Position numbers and translations under genes: made by a program
Source of the DNA: Chitinasiproducens palmae
GTDB lineage: Bacteria; Pseudomonadota; Gammaproteobacteria; Burkholderiales; Burkholderiaceae
DNA: 64,000 nt
Assembly: GCF_900095735.1 (NCBI RefSeq)
Contig: NZ_FNLO01000002.1
Coordinates: 137,626-201,625 of the forward strand
Reading direction: 5' to 3'
The notes under the pieces: generated by a model
Told to the model about the DNA's origin: nothing
The model's database searches: none
What the model saw: only the letters and a program-made list of their open reading frames with translations
In this document: one piece after another, positions 43,570 through 52,430 of the stretch
Numbering within the stretch: position 1 is the first letter of the stretch
Layout of the letters: each line of letters opens with the position of its first letter

Positions 43570-44129
43570 GAGCGCGGTTCCTGGACGTGCTGAAGGTTGG
43601 TGCGTGGCACTGCATCGAAGTTTGCGTCGAGCATGCGTTCCGTCTGGAAGTGCGTGATGCGCCACTGCGGTGGCGTGCCGGCATCGGGCATCGACTTCGA
43701 CGCCGCGTCGATTGCAAACCCGATCCGCAAGCGTGCGATGATCGTCTGCGGCGCACGGTCGACGTAGATCGACGTTTGTTGCATGATCCAACGCCCGACC
43801 GCGCGACTTGCATCGGTGTCGACCTCGATGTGCTCGGAGCCGAGCAGATGCGCGTTGACCACGAAATGCGCGGTGGGCGGCAGATAGCGTAGCAGCATTG
43901 CCACGATCTGGTCAGCCCCTTCGTTGCGTCCGAACTTGTCGGCGTAGAAGTCGCCGACGCCCTCCCATACGGCATCACCGGTGAAAAGTGCTCGCAGTTG
44001 CATCGCGAAATCCGCCTCCTGCTGCGGGACGTCGCAAAGCTGCATATACCGGGTAAAGAGGCGTCGGACTTCGGATTCTGCTTCGAGGCGGGACAGACGC
44101 GCCGCCAGGTTTTCGATGGAAGAATTCAT
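43566..44129 (-). CDS. SnoaL-like (NTF2-fold) protein
   Basis: 187 residues. The cone-shaped NTF2/SnoaL_4 fold is suggested by EVRRLFTRYMQLCDVPQQEA, GDAVWEGVGDFYADKFGRNE and the later HFVVNAHLLGSEHIEVD. Ring-hydroxylating oxygenase beta subunits share this fold, and it may act as a lyase, hydratase or binding protein in the same pathway. It starts 319 bases after the true beta subunit gene, beyond a strong hairpin, so it probably has its own promoter. It is coupled to the amidase. Confidence 0.75.
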   Translation of the reverse strand: MNSSIENLAARLSRLEAESEVRRLFTRYMQLCDVPQQEADFAMQLRALFTGDAVWEGVGDFYADKFGRNEGADQIVAMLLRYLPPTAHFVVNAHLLGSEHIEVDTDASRAVGRWIMQQTSIYVDRAPQTIIARLRIGFAIDAASKSMPDAGTPPQWRITHFQTERMLDANFDAVPRTNLQHVQEPRS

Positions 44130-44287
44130 TGGCGCGAACGAGAGAGCGGAGCAAAGCGCGCCGTCGTGACAGCGGCGGAGCAGTGCTGGCGGTGCTGGTT
44201 GGGTAGGCGAAAGCAGATGCCGGACCTCGGTGTGTGGCGGACGCGCCAACTCCAAGCGCGTACATCGGCAGGGTCCACACTTCCTGC

Positions 44288-44317
44288 CACGTGTCGCCAT
44301 GTGTCGTCATGTGTTGC
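44288..44317. repeat. Three 10-bp tandem repeats
   Basis: CACGTGTCGC, CATGTGTCGT and CATGTGTTGC lie back to back upstream of the SnoaL-like gene. Confidence 0.75.
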
Positions 44318-44378
44318 CAGGAGCTGTAACGAGCTGTCACGCGCCGGCTCCATGCGCCGGTGTCGGGCGTGCGCCACG

Positions 44379-44442
44379 GTGTGCAGCGGCGCACCACTGC
44401 ACACGCTCGCCGCCCGGCGACATGCGTGGGCGGCGAGCGTGT
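44379..44442 (-). terminator. Double hairpin after the oxygenase beta gene
   Basis: A perfect 15-bp stem (44401-44415 with 44428-44442, 12-base loop) lies six bases past the beta stop. A second perfect 8-bp stem (44379-44386 with 44397-44404) overlaps its outer arm, so the two are mutually exclusive by four bases. No T-run follows. It is either a terminator or an mRNA stabiliser separating the reductase-alpha-beta transcript from SnoaL-amidase. Confidence 0.65.
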
Positions 44443-44448
44443 CGTCGG

Positions 44449-44952
44449 CTACAACAGGAAGCCGATCGAATTGAGCGCTTCGAGCGAGTCGATCAGTCGG
44501 ATCACCTTGTCGACGATTTTCGGTTGTCCGTCGGTGAACGCAATCCGATGCGTGACATCGGCCGCGAACAGGGTGGTCGTCGCACGCTTGCAGGCGACGA
44601 CCACCTGCGACGAGCGGATTTCGATGATACCGCCCTCGTCGCCGCGCGTCTGCTCCACAAAGCGCGAGACGGTACGAACCGTACGCGCCGAGTCGCTTGC
44701 CGATGCGGAGAAACCGCTCAGCATCCGGTCCGCGCGAAGCTTCCGCATCACGTGATCGTCATACACGTAATTCAGCGACGCAGCAAAGTCCGTCGTGTCC
44801 GGCTCGATCGGTACCACATAGTGTCCGTCCTCGGTCCAGAGTGTGAGCCACGTGCGATAGTCCTTGCGGTCGAGGAGTTCGGCTTCTTGCCAGATCAGTT
44901 CGATGGCGGCGGCGAAGGCCGGGCGCATGCCGCTTGTCTCGTGCTGAGCCAT
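44449..44952 (-). CDS. Aromatic ring-hydroxylating dioxygenase, beta subunit
   Basis: 167 residues with the small-subunit signatures IWQEAELLDRKDYRTWLTLW and EDGHYVVPIEP, then SSQVVVACKRATTTLFAADV near the C-terminus. The beta subunit is structural in the alpha3beta3 enzyme. Its start shares one base with the alpha stop (TAATG), indicating coupled, equal synthesis. Confidence 0.93.
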   Translation of the reverse strand: MAQHETSGMRPAFAAAIELIWQEAELLDRKDYRTWLTLWTEDGHYVVPIEPDTTDFAASLNYVYDDHVMRKLRADRMLSGFSASASDSARTVRTVSRFVEQTRGDEGGIIEIRSSQVVVACKRATTTLFAADVTHRIAFTDGQPKIVDKVIRLIDSLEALNSIGFLL

Positions 44953-46274
44953 TATGCTTTTTCTCCTGCCGCGCCGCTCTCGGCCGCTGCCATCATCTCG
45001 CGCCACTTGGCGTACGCTTCCCGCATCCCGGTCTCGTCCGTCGAGTGGGCTGTCTTCTCACCGTTCGGTGCGGTCGTTTCGCGGTTCAGGCCGCGATTCA
45101 CCAGGATCGGCAAGTCGGGACCGGCATAGGAACCGCGTTGAACGCGTTCCCATGCCTCCGCGTCGTCCGGGCTGCCGAAGCCGAACGGGCCCTGGAAGTG
45201 TTCATGGATGCGCAGCCGCTCGCGATTCGCTTCTTCGGGACCGCCGTCCATGCCCAGTGCAACGTGTCGAATTTCCGTTTCCTCCGCGGAGATCGGCCGC
45301 AGCACCCGGAAGAACGCCATCGACAAGGCAAGATTTGGAAACAGGTTCAGGTTGAAGCCCACGCCCAGCAGCGACCGGACGATGCGACGCACCGCTTCGG
45401 GAGAATGCTTCGATGAAAGTTGTTCGATGAGCGGCTTGAAGCGCTCCGGCAGCGGCGCGCCGTCGTCCTGATCGAGATCGACCAGCTCCGGCATCAGCAC
45501 CGCCAGGCTGTGACCGTTGCCCAGCGCGCGGCAGAATGCCTGATCACTGGTCATGAAGCTGGTGATGATCTTCTCGGTTTCCTCGTCGATCGACTTCAGC
45601 CACGACTTGTGCACGACGGGGAAGTGGTAAAGATCGGTCGTGTTCTCGAGCTGAATCTTCCAGTTCCCCTTGAATTTGAATTTGTGCTCGCCGTTCGTCT
45701 TGACCGGGTAGCCCGCGCCCTGCTTCATGAAGAGGTCGATCCACGGCTTGGCTCCGCCAAGGAAATCGTCCAGCGGTTCCACGTTCTGGTTGAAACTGGC
45801 GAAAATGAGACCGTTGTAGATGCCGACGCGCAGGCTGGCGAGCGGCAATTCCGACTTGTCCACGACGCCTTCGTAGCCATCCCCATACGGCAGGGCGCGG
45901 AGCGTGCCGTCGAGCGCATAGCTCCAGCTGTGATACGGACAGGTGAAGCCTTTCGCATTGCCCTTCTGCTTTTCGCAAACCGTTGCGCCGCGATGACGGC
46001 AACGGTTCTGCAAGACACGCACTTGCCCGCTCCGGTCGCGCACCACGATGACCGGTTGCCGACCGATGGTCGTGGTACGGAAGTCGCCCGGGTTGGGCAG
46101 CTCGCTTTCGTGAGCCACCCAGATCCATGTCTTGTAGAAGATGTTTTCCAACTCGGCTTCGAACAGCGCCGGGTCGTAGTACAGCGACGGCGCGATGCGG
46201 TCGGACTCGGCCCGTTGATAAAGCCCGGTGCAGTCGATAGTTTGAGGATGCGTATTGCTCATCGATTGGCTCAT
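44952..46274 (-). CDS. Aromatic ring-hydroxylating dioxygenase, alpha subunit
   Basis: 440 residues (436 if the second ATG at 46262 is used; neither has a clear ribosome site). Numbered from 46262, the Rieske cluster ligands are C88, H90, C108 and H111 (CRH...CPYH). The catalytic iron site is ENTTDLYHFPVVH, with Asp 210 and ligands H213 and H218. Electrons reach it from the reductase encoded next. It belongs with benzoate/anthranilate/salicylate-type oxygenases; the substrate is not clear from sequence. About 175 bases separate it from the reductase gene. Confidence 0.94.
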   Translation of the reverse strand: MSQSMSNTHPQTIDCTGLYQRAESDRIAPSLYYDPALFEAELENIFYKTWIWVAHESELPNPGDFRTTTIGRQPVIVVRDRSGQVRVLQNRCRHRGATVCEKQKGNAKGFTCPYHSWSYALDGTLRALPYGDGYEGVVDKSELPLASLRVGIYNGLIFASFNQNVEPLDDFLGGAKPWIDLFMKQGAGYPVKTNGEHKFKFKGNWKIQLENTTDLYHFPVVHKSWLKSIDEETEKIITSFMTSDQAFCRALGNGHSLAVLMPELVDLDQDDGAPLPERFKPLIEQLSSKHSPEAVRRIVRSLLGVGFNLNLFPNLALSMAFFRVLRPISAEETEIRHVALGMDGGPEEANRERLRIHEHFQGPFGFGSPDDAEAWERVQRGSYAGPDLPILVNRGLNRETTAPNGEKTAHSTDETGMREAYAKWREMMAAAESGAAGEKA

Positions 46275-46450
46275 GTGGGTATGGGGTTCGTGCAACTGAC
46301 GCATTGTTGTGACGGGGCGTTCAGTCCCCGACTTTCTTGTCTCGTTGGCGTGCCGTCGCTCGTGCCGTGCAGCAGGGCGGGCTGCGCCCGCTTCGGTCGG
46401 CCAGTCCGTCCGATCGGCTCACCGGCCCGCGCGGCGGCGCTGCGCGTCGA

Positions 46451-47470
46451 TCAAAGGTCCAGCACCAGCTCGGCGCTTCGCGCCCGTGAAACACAGCAGC
46501 AGATCACCTGATTGCCGGCCTTTTCCGCTTTGCTGAGGCAGTGGTCGCGGTGGTCGGGTTCTCCCTGTACGACATCGACGATGCAGGTGCCACAGATGCC
46601 TTCGCCACAGGACGTGTCGATCTCGATGCCCACGGTGGCCAGGGCTTCGACGATGGTCGTCCCTGCTGGCACGTTGACACGCTGGCCGCTGCTTCCCAGC
46701 ACGACGTCGAAGGCGCTGGCGGCGCCTTCAGTCGCCAGTTCGTGTGCGCCGCTTGCTTGCTCGACGCCGAAGCGTTCGAGGTGGACGTGGTCCGCCGGAA
46801 GATGGCGTGCCGCGGCTTCGACCACCGCCTCCATGAAGCCGGCGGGACCGCAGGTATAGACTTGCGCCGAAGCCGGCACGTCGGCGAGCAGGACGTTCAG
46901 CGCATCATCGAGCCGCTCGCGGCCGATGCCGGCGTGAATCTGCACATGGCGGGCGAACGGTGCCTCGCGCAACAGCGGGATGAAGGCGCCCTCCGGCTCC
47001 GAACGCACGAAGTAGTGCAACGTGAAGTCCTGACGTGCGGTGTCGTCACGTGCCAACAGGTGGTGCGCCATGCTCAGCAGCGGGGTGATGCCGATCCCGG
47101 CGGCGATCAGAATGTGGCGTGCCGCCTCGGGCTGGAGCCTGAACAGATTGCGCGGCGCGCCGATCCGGATCTCGTCGCCGACCTGCACGCGCTCGTGCAG
47201 TGCAAGCGAACCGCCGCGAGACGCGCGTTCTTTCTTGACGGCAAACCAATACGCGGTCCGATCGCCCGGATCGCCGAACAGCGAATACTGGCGCACCGGT
47301 GCGTCCGGGATCAGTACGTCGACATGGGCGCCGGGTTCGAAACGGTCGAACGGTTCACCGTCGCTGCGCACGAGGCGGAAGGCGCGAATGTCCGGCGTCT
47401 CGTCGACGATTGCGTCGATTCTCACGCTGATCGTGCCTGCTTTGGCGTGGGAAGGGGATTGCACACTCAT
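46451..47470 (-). CDS. Oxygenase reductase (FMN/NAD plus 2Fe-2S, phthalate-dioxygenase-reductase type)
   Basis: 339 residues. The order is flavin domain (RQYSLFGDP near residue 60), NAD domain (HILIAAGIGITPLLSMAHH, YTCGPAGFMEA), and a C-terminal plant-type ferredoxin with the Cys cluster CGEGICGTC and a last Cys about 30 residues later. This is class IA architecture as in phthalate or vanillate oxygenase systems. It supplies electrons to the alpha subunit. It is first in the minus-strand set and divergent from a LysR gene. Confidence 0.93.
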   Translation of the reverse strand: MSVQSPSHAKAGTISVRIDAIVDETPDIRAFRLVRSDGEPFDRFEPGAHVDVLIPDAPVRQYSLFGDPGDRTAYWFAVKKERASRGGSLALHERVQVGDEIRIGAPRNLFRLQPEAARHILIAAGIGITPLLSMAHHLLARDDTARQDFTLHYFVRSEPEGAFIPLLREAPFARHVQIHAGIGRERLDDALNVLLADVPASAQVYTCGPAGFMEAVVEAAARHLPADHVHLERFGVEQASGAHELATEGAASAFDVVLGSSGQRVNVPAGTTIVEALATVGIEIDTSCGEGICGTCIVDVVQGEPDHRDHCLSKAEKAGNQVICCCVSRARSAELVLDL

Positions 47471-47544
47471 GGGCGATGGTCAGCCGTTGCGTGTCACTGC
47501 TGGTGACGATGACCTCAGAATAGCGAGCGCACGCACATTGCTCA

Positions 47545-47558
47545 AATTTATTAAAATT
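47545..47558. promoter_or_regulatory. AT-rich inverted repeat in the reductase/LysR divergent region
   Basis: AATTT-ATTA-AAATT within a GC-rich background, 75 bases upstream of the reductase start and 134 bases upstream of the LysR gene. Its position and symmetry fit a LysR-type binding site or a promoter core. Closer to the LysR gene there is also a perfect 7-bp GC stem (GTGCCGG/CCGGCAC, 47640-47658). Confidence 0.45.
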
Positions 47559-47691
47559 GCCCCCCATGATCCGCCGCGCTTATGATTCAGCCCGCGCCAC
47601 CACTGCGCGTGCCTTCCGACGCCGCTGAGCTGGCGAACCGTGCCGGCAACGCCGGCACCAGGATGGGTCCCCAACCTTTTGAGACAGTGCC

Positions 47692-48672
47692 ATGCCTTCG
47701 CTCGACCACATCGATTTGAATCTGCTGCGGGTCTTCATGGCCATTGTCGAAGAGGAAAGCCTGACTGGCGCAGGACGCCGCCTCGGGCTGTCGCAACCGG
47801 CGATCAGCTATTCGCTGGGACGACTGCGTGCGGTCTTCGATGATCCACTCTTCGTCCGGACCCGCTCGCGGATGCAGCCGACACCAAAGGCGCTGGAGCT
47901 TTCGAAGATCGTCGCGCGTGCCCTGGAGTCGGTCCGAGAGGCACTGCGCCACGCCGAGCGCTTCGATCCCGCGACGAGCAGCCGGACGTTCCGAGTGGCG
48001 CTGTCCGACGCGGGCGAACTGGCCTACCTGCCGCGGCTGTGCGAAGTGCTGCATCGCGAGGCGCCGCACGTTCGCCTGGAAAGCCTTCCGTCATCGATCG
48101 AGACAATCGTCGAGCGCCTGCGCAGCAGTCGTCTGGATTTCGCGATCGGCAATCTCCCCGGTCTGATGGCCGAGACGGAGAACATGATCCTGTTTGACGA
48201 GGATTATGTCTGCATGCGTCGTCGTCATGGCGCGGCCCACCGCTCCGCGACGCGCCGGCGAAGCGGCGAACCGGACGACGCCGATGCCCGGCTGGCGCAC
48301 GCCGACTATCCGTTGCTGTCGATGCAGACCTATCGGGACGCAACCCATCTGCGCGTGAGTTCGCTGGAGCAGAGTCACGGCGGCATCGATGTGGCCTTGC
48401 ACGCGCGTGGCGTCAAGCGCAACGTTGCGCTGGACCTGTCCCACTTCGCCTCGGTGCCACGCGTGTTGCGCGTGACGGATCACGTCGCCACGCTGCCGCG
48501 GCGTCTGGCCGAGATCCTGCGCGAAGAGGGCGATTTCGAGATATTCGCGTTGCCGGTCAGGCTGCCGCGAGTCGAAATCACACTGCACTGGCACGCCCAT
48601 TTTGCCGCTGACGACGGCAATGCGTGGTTTCGCACGCGCTTGAACGACGTCATGCAGATGATGCGAAGCTAG
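47692..48672 (+). CDS. LysR-family transcriptional regulator
   Basis: 326 residues. The helix-turn-helix contains GAGRRLGLSQPAISYSLGRL followed by RAVFDDPLFVRTRSRM; the effector domain follows from about residue 95. There is an Arg/Gly-rich insertion near residues 180-200 (RRHGAAHRSATRRRSGEPDD) unusual for the family. It is divergent from the oxygenase reductase gene and so probably its activator. Confidence 0.92.
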   Translation: MPSLDHIDLNLLRVFMAIVEEESLTGAGRRLGLSQPAISYSLGRLRAVFDDPLFVRTRSRMQPTPKALELSKIVARALESVREALRHAERFDPATSSRTFRVALSDAGELAYLPRLCEVLHREAPHVRLESLPSSIETIVERLRSSRLDFAIGNLPGLMAETENMILFDEDYVCMRRRHGAAHRSATRRRSGEPDDADARLAHADYPLLSMQTYRDATHLRVSSLEQSHGGIDVALHARGVKRNVALDLSHFASVPRVLRVTDHVATLPRRLAEILREEGDFEIFALPVRLPRVEITLHWHAHFAADDGNAWFRTRLNDVMQMMRS

Positions 48673-48695
48673 CGCGCCCAGTCCGGTATCGTCCG

Positions 48696-48717
48696 CGGGC
48701 CACGGACCACTGGCCCG
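48696..48717. terminator. Hairpin between convergent genes
   Basis: Six-bp stem CGGGCC/GGCCCG with a 10-base loop between the LysR stop and the oxidoreductase stop. Weak, but placed where a two-way terminator is expected. Confidence 0.35.
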
Positions 48718-48729
48718 ACCTTGGCAACG

Positions 48730-49743
48730 TCAGGCGTCGGTCCATGTCAGCGCGAGCCGGCCCCGCGCCTGCCCGCGCCGCAAGCGCTCGAAAGCGATGG
48801 CCGCATGCTGCATGGCGTGGCGTTCCACGGCGAGCGCCAGCGCGCCGCGCATCACCTGTTCCGTCAAGCCGCCGATCAGCGCGTTGGCACGGGCTTCGCG
48901 CCGCAGCATGTTGACCGGCAGTAGTGCAACGTCTCCAAGGAACCAGTTGGGGAGGTTGAGGGTGACGTCCGTGCCGCCGGTGTAGCCAACCATCACCGCG
49001 CGTCCTCCGGGCCGGACCCATCCAAGCCGTTGTGAGAAACCCGCGCCGCCGATCGTATCGATGAGCAGGGTGACGGACTGATCGCGCGCCAGGCGTGCCG
49101 TCGCTGCATCGTCGGCAAGCGACAGTGTCTCGGCGCCGGCTGGAACGAACGGTACCCGCTCGGCCCGCGAAACGGTGCCGATCACCCGTGCACCGGCAGC
49201 CAGGGCCATCTGGGTGGCGACCGAACCGACCGCGCCGGCCGCGCCGATGACGGCGACGACCTCGTCCGCCGCCACCGATATATCCGACGAGGTCGCTTGA
49301 TCGATCCGCCACGCGCCGAGACGTCCGATGTCGTGCAGCGCGATATACGAGGTGGTCAGCGGACTGTACGCGGTAGCCGCGGTCGCGGCGTCGAGGTCCG
49401 ACGGGATCTCGCGCAACGCGGCATCGGGCACGGCGACGAATTCCGCCCACGTTCCGTCGCGGCTCAAGCCAAGGCCGTTGCCGCGAATGGCCACTTTCGT
49501 TCCGCAGGCAAAGCGTTCCGACCGCTCGATTGTCCCCGCGCCTTCAACGCCACCGATGTATGGCAGCGCGGGGCGCACATTGAACCGTCCGCTCAGGACC
49601 GTCAAATCGAGATGGCTGACCGCGGCCGCCTCGATGCGGACCAGGCTTTCTCCCGGACCGAGCGTGGGCGTCGGCGCTGCCTCAAGCACGGGCGTTTGCC
49701 CCCAGGCATGGACTCGCAATACCCGCATCGTTGCGTTCATCAT
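48730..49743 (-). CDS. Zinc-independent quinone oxidoreductase (MDR superfamily)
   Basis: 337 residues (336 or 332 if later Met codons are used). The N-terminal GroES-like domain lacks the Cys/His zinc ligands of alcohol dehydrogenases. The cofactor motif is VIGAAGAVGS at about 170-180. Such enzymes reduce quinones or enones with NADPH. It is separated by 275 empty bases from the nitronate monooxygenase upstream on the same strand. Confidence 0.88.
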   Translation of the reverse strand: MMNATMRVLRVHAWGQTPVLEAAPTPTLGPGESLVRIEAAAVSHLDLTVLSGRFNVRPALPYIGGVEGAGTIERSERFACGTKVAIRGNGLGLSRDGTWAEFVAVPDAALREIPSDLDAATAATAYSPLTTSYIALHDIGRLGAWRIDQATSSDISVAADEVVAVIGAAGAVGSVATQMALAAGARVIGTVSRAERVPFVPAGAETLSLADDAATARLARDQSVTLLIDTIGGAGFSQRLGWVRPGGRAVMVGYTGGTDVTLNLPNWFLGDVALLPVNMLRREARANALIGGLTEQVMRGALALAVERHAMQHAAIAFERLRRGQARGRLALTWTDA

Positions 49744-50018
49744 CTCGGTCTCTGTTCTTCGTCAGTGCCCGAATCGTATCTCGTTTCCTCGCAAGCGTTT
49801 ACGCGCGGGTTTGTGCGCGGGTTTCTGCACATGTCGCTACGGATATTCCGCCGCGCGTCGCGGGGCGCTTCGGCCGGCATCGTTGAACGTCTGCTTGGCC
49901 GCCGGCCAGGACGGTCGCTCCGGCGACGGCCGGTCTCGGAAACAGCAAGGCGTCAGATGTCGAACGCGGGCTGCTGATGCTTTGGACAATGCGGCGTCAA
50001 TGCCGCACAGCCTGGCGG

Positions 50019-50966
50019 TCAATGCACCAGACGCGCCACCGCCTGCTCGTATTCTTGCACCAGACGCGCCATCACCTCGGCAGCGCTGGGCAGGTCGTGG
50101 ATGAGCCCCGCCGACTGGCCCAACTCCACCTTGCCACGCTCGACATCGCCGTCGAGCGCAGCCTGTTTCAGCGTGCTGCTCTTGAACAGTGCGTCATACG
50201 CCGCGTCGTCGGTCTCGCGCCGGTCGGCATTGAGCACGGCGTCGGCGAAACGGTTCTTGGTCATGCGCACCGGAAGCCCGCGGACACCTACCAACACCGT
50301 GTCGGCGACATCGGTGTCGAGGATGGCGCGCTTGTAGTTGTCGTGCACCCCGGCCTCCCGCGTCGCGATAAAGCGCGTGCCGAGCTGGACGGCGTCCGCC
50401 CCAAGCGCGAGCAGCGCGGCGATGCCGAAGCCGTCGGCAACGCCGCCACCGGCCACGATGGGAATCGAAAATTCCTGGGCGGCACGCCGCACGGCAATCA
50501 GCGTGCTGACCCCGTTGGCGGGTGGATGGCCGCCTGCTTCGCTGCCCACGACCACGAGCGCGTCCACGCCGGCATTGGCGGCCTTGCGCGCGTGTTCGAT
50601 GGTCGAGACGACATGAATCCATCGGGTGCCGATGCGCTGGAAACGTTCGAGGTGCGCTTTGGGCCCGCCTTGCGACGCGAACACGACCGGCACCCGCTCT
50701 TCCTCGATGACGTCCAGGAACGATGCCGCCGCGGGCCGGTACAGCGGCAGATTGACACCGAAGGTGGCGCCGTTGGTGGCCGCCTTGACCTCGCGCACGG
50801 CCTGGCGGAAGGCGTCCAGATACATCGGCCCCGCAGCGATGACGCCCAGCCCGCCCGCATTGCTGACCGCAGCTGGCAAGGCCGCATTCGATGACGCCCA
50901 GCTCATGCCGGCCTGGATGATCGGATATCGAACGCTCAGCATGCGGGTCAATCTGGTCGGGGTCAT
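50019..50966 (-). CDS. Nitronate monooxygenase / 2-nitropropane dioxygenase-like FMN enzyme
   Basis: 315 residues, TIM-barrel FMN enzyme. The N-terminus has PIIQAGMSWASSNAALPAAV, and the conserved GSEAGGHPPANG (catalytic His) is near residue 145, followed by PIVAGGGVADGFGIAALLAL and GADAVQLGTRFIAT. It oxidises alkyl nitronates or acts as an enoyl reductase-like flavoprotein in some relatives. It is last in the CoA-dependent operon. Confidence 0.9.
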   Translation of the reverse strand: MTPTRLTRMLSVRYPIIQAGMSWASSNAALPAAVSNAGGLGVIAAGPMYLDAFRQAVREVKAATNGATFGVNLPLYRPAAASFLDVIEEERVPVVFASQGGPKAHLERFQRIGTRWIHVVSTIEHARKAANAGVDALVVVGSEAGGHPPANGVSTLIAVRRAAQEFSIPIVAGGGVADGFGIAALLALGADAVQLGTRFIATREAGVHDNYKRAILDTDVADTVLVGVRGLPVRMTKNRFADAVLNADRRETDDAAYDALFKSSTLKQAALDGDVERGKVELGQSAGLIHDLPSAAEVMARLVQEYEQAVARLVH

Positions 50967-51020
50967 TGTGTCTTCCTTCTGGTTTCAGTGTTGGCTATCT
51001 CGGCTCCGCCCGTCGCGGCC

Positions 51021-52364
51021 TCATCGCGACTGGCCGCTGGCCAGCAAGCGGGCCGGGATGCCGATCAGCAGCATGACGCCACCGGCCAGGATCAAGCAGC
51101 CTGCGAACTGGATGCCCAGCGTCAGGCTGCCGGAGACCGATTTCACGTAGCCGATCATGCTCGGTCCGACGAGCCCACCCAGCGAGCCGATGCTGCTCAC
51201 CAGCGCGATCCCGGCGGCCGCACTCGTCGGACCCAGATAGGTCGACGGAATGGTCCAGAAAACAGACAGGCTGGATAGATGGCCTGACGTGGCGATCGCC
51301 AGCAGCAATACCGAGAACGCCAGGTCGCCGCGGGCGAAGGGCAGCGCGATGAGACTGACTGCCGCACACATCAGCGGCAACGCGGCGTGCCAGCGCCGCT
51401 CGCGCATGCGGTCGGAATGGCGGCTTACCAGCACCATCGCGACGATCCCCGCGACGGGCGGAATCGCGGCAAGCAGACCGACCTGCAGCGCGTCGCGAAC
51501 CCCGGTGGCCTGAATTACCATCGGTGCGAAAAAGGCGATGGTGCTGGCCAGCACGTAGGCGCAGAACGACACCAGCCCCGCCACGTAGACACGCCAATCG
51601 CGCAGCGCCGTGAGCATGCCGCCATGGCCGTGGCCAGGCTCGGCGCGGTTGCGCCGTTCGGCAGCCAGCACGCTCACCAGACTTGCCTTCTCTTCGGCCG
51701 TCAGCCATGCGGCGGCCTCCGGGCGGTCTTCGAGCCGAAAATAAACGATGACGCCGAGCACGATCGCGGGCAGCCCTTCGAGCAGGAACATCCATTGCCA
51801 GCCGGCGAGGCCGTGGAGCCGGTGAAAGCTGTGCATGATCCAGCCCGACAGCGGCGCGCCGATCATCGTCGCCACCGGGATGGCGATGAAAGAGAGCGCG
51901 GTGACGCGCGCGCGCCGCTCGGCGGGAAACCAATAACTGAGGTAGAGGATGATGCCGGGAAAGAAGCCGGCCTCGGCCACGCCCAGCAGCATCCGGGCAA
52001 TGTAAAACTCGATCGGCGTGCGCACGAACATGGTGGCTGCCGAAACGGCGCCCCAGAGCACCATGATGCGCAACAGCGTCCTGCGCGCCCCCATCCGCGC
52101 CAGCAGCAGGTTGCTGGGCACCTCGAAAAGAAGGAATCCGACGAAGAAGAGTCCGGCGCCAATGCCGTACACGAGGTCGCTGAAATGTAGGTCGGCCTTG
52201 AACTGGATCTGCGCGATGCCAATGTTCACGCGATCGATGTAGTTGATGATGTAGCAGACGAACAGCAGCGGCAGAATGCGGCGCCCGATCTTCCGGTATG
52301 TCGATTCGCTCACCGCGTCCAACGCGGGCGCGAGGTCAACCGCACCGGTCGTATAGGTGGTCAT
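51021..52364 (-). CDS. MFS transporter (anion:cation symporter group)
   Basis: 447 residues with 12 membrane helices. Typical of the ACS group (4-hydroxyphenylacetate, phthalate, tartrate carriers): NYIDRVNIGIAQIQFKADL, then FFVGFLLFEVPSNLLLARMG and EAGFFPGIILYLSYWFPAERR. The central loop is charged and about 40 residues long. It is presumed to import the acid activated by the acyl-CoA synthetase encoded 66 bases upstream. Confidence 0.93.
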   Translation of the reverse strand: MTTYTTGAVDLAPALDAVSESTYRKIGRRILPLLFVCYIINYIDRVNIGIAQIQFKADLHFSDLVYGIGAGLFFVGFLLFEVPSNLLLARMGARRTLLRIMVLWGAVSAATMFVRTPIEFYIARMLLGVAEAGFFPGIILYLSYWFPAERRARVTALSFIAIPVATMIGAPLSGWIMHSFHRLHGLAGWQWMFLLEGLPAIVLGVIVYFRLEDRPEAAAWLTAEEKASLVSVLAAERRNRAEPGHGHGGMLTALRDWRVYVAGLVSFCAYVLASTIAFFAPMVIQATGVRDALQVGLLAAIPPVAGIVAMVLVSRHSDRMRERRWHAALPLMCAAVSLIALPFARGDLAFSVLLLAIATSGHLSSLSVFWTIPSTYLGPTSAAAGIALVSSIGSLGGLVGPSMIGYVKSVSGSLTLGIQFAGCLILAGGVMLLIGIPARLLASGQSR

Positions 52365-52430
52365 TGTCTCCTCCTTTCAGGATGGTGTTCTGTCGTCGAC
52401 GCGCGGACGGCGAAAGCCGTCCGGCGGCAA

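Larger units (their letters stand above)
44130..44448. other. Intergenic region between oxygenase beta and SnoaL genes
   Basis: 319 bases with two strong hairpins next to the beta gene and a 10-bp tandem repeat (44288-44317). It must also hold the promoter of the SnoaL-amidase pair if they are separately transcribed. No gene is seen. Confidence 0.6.
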
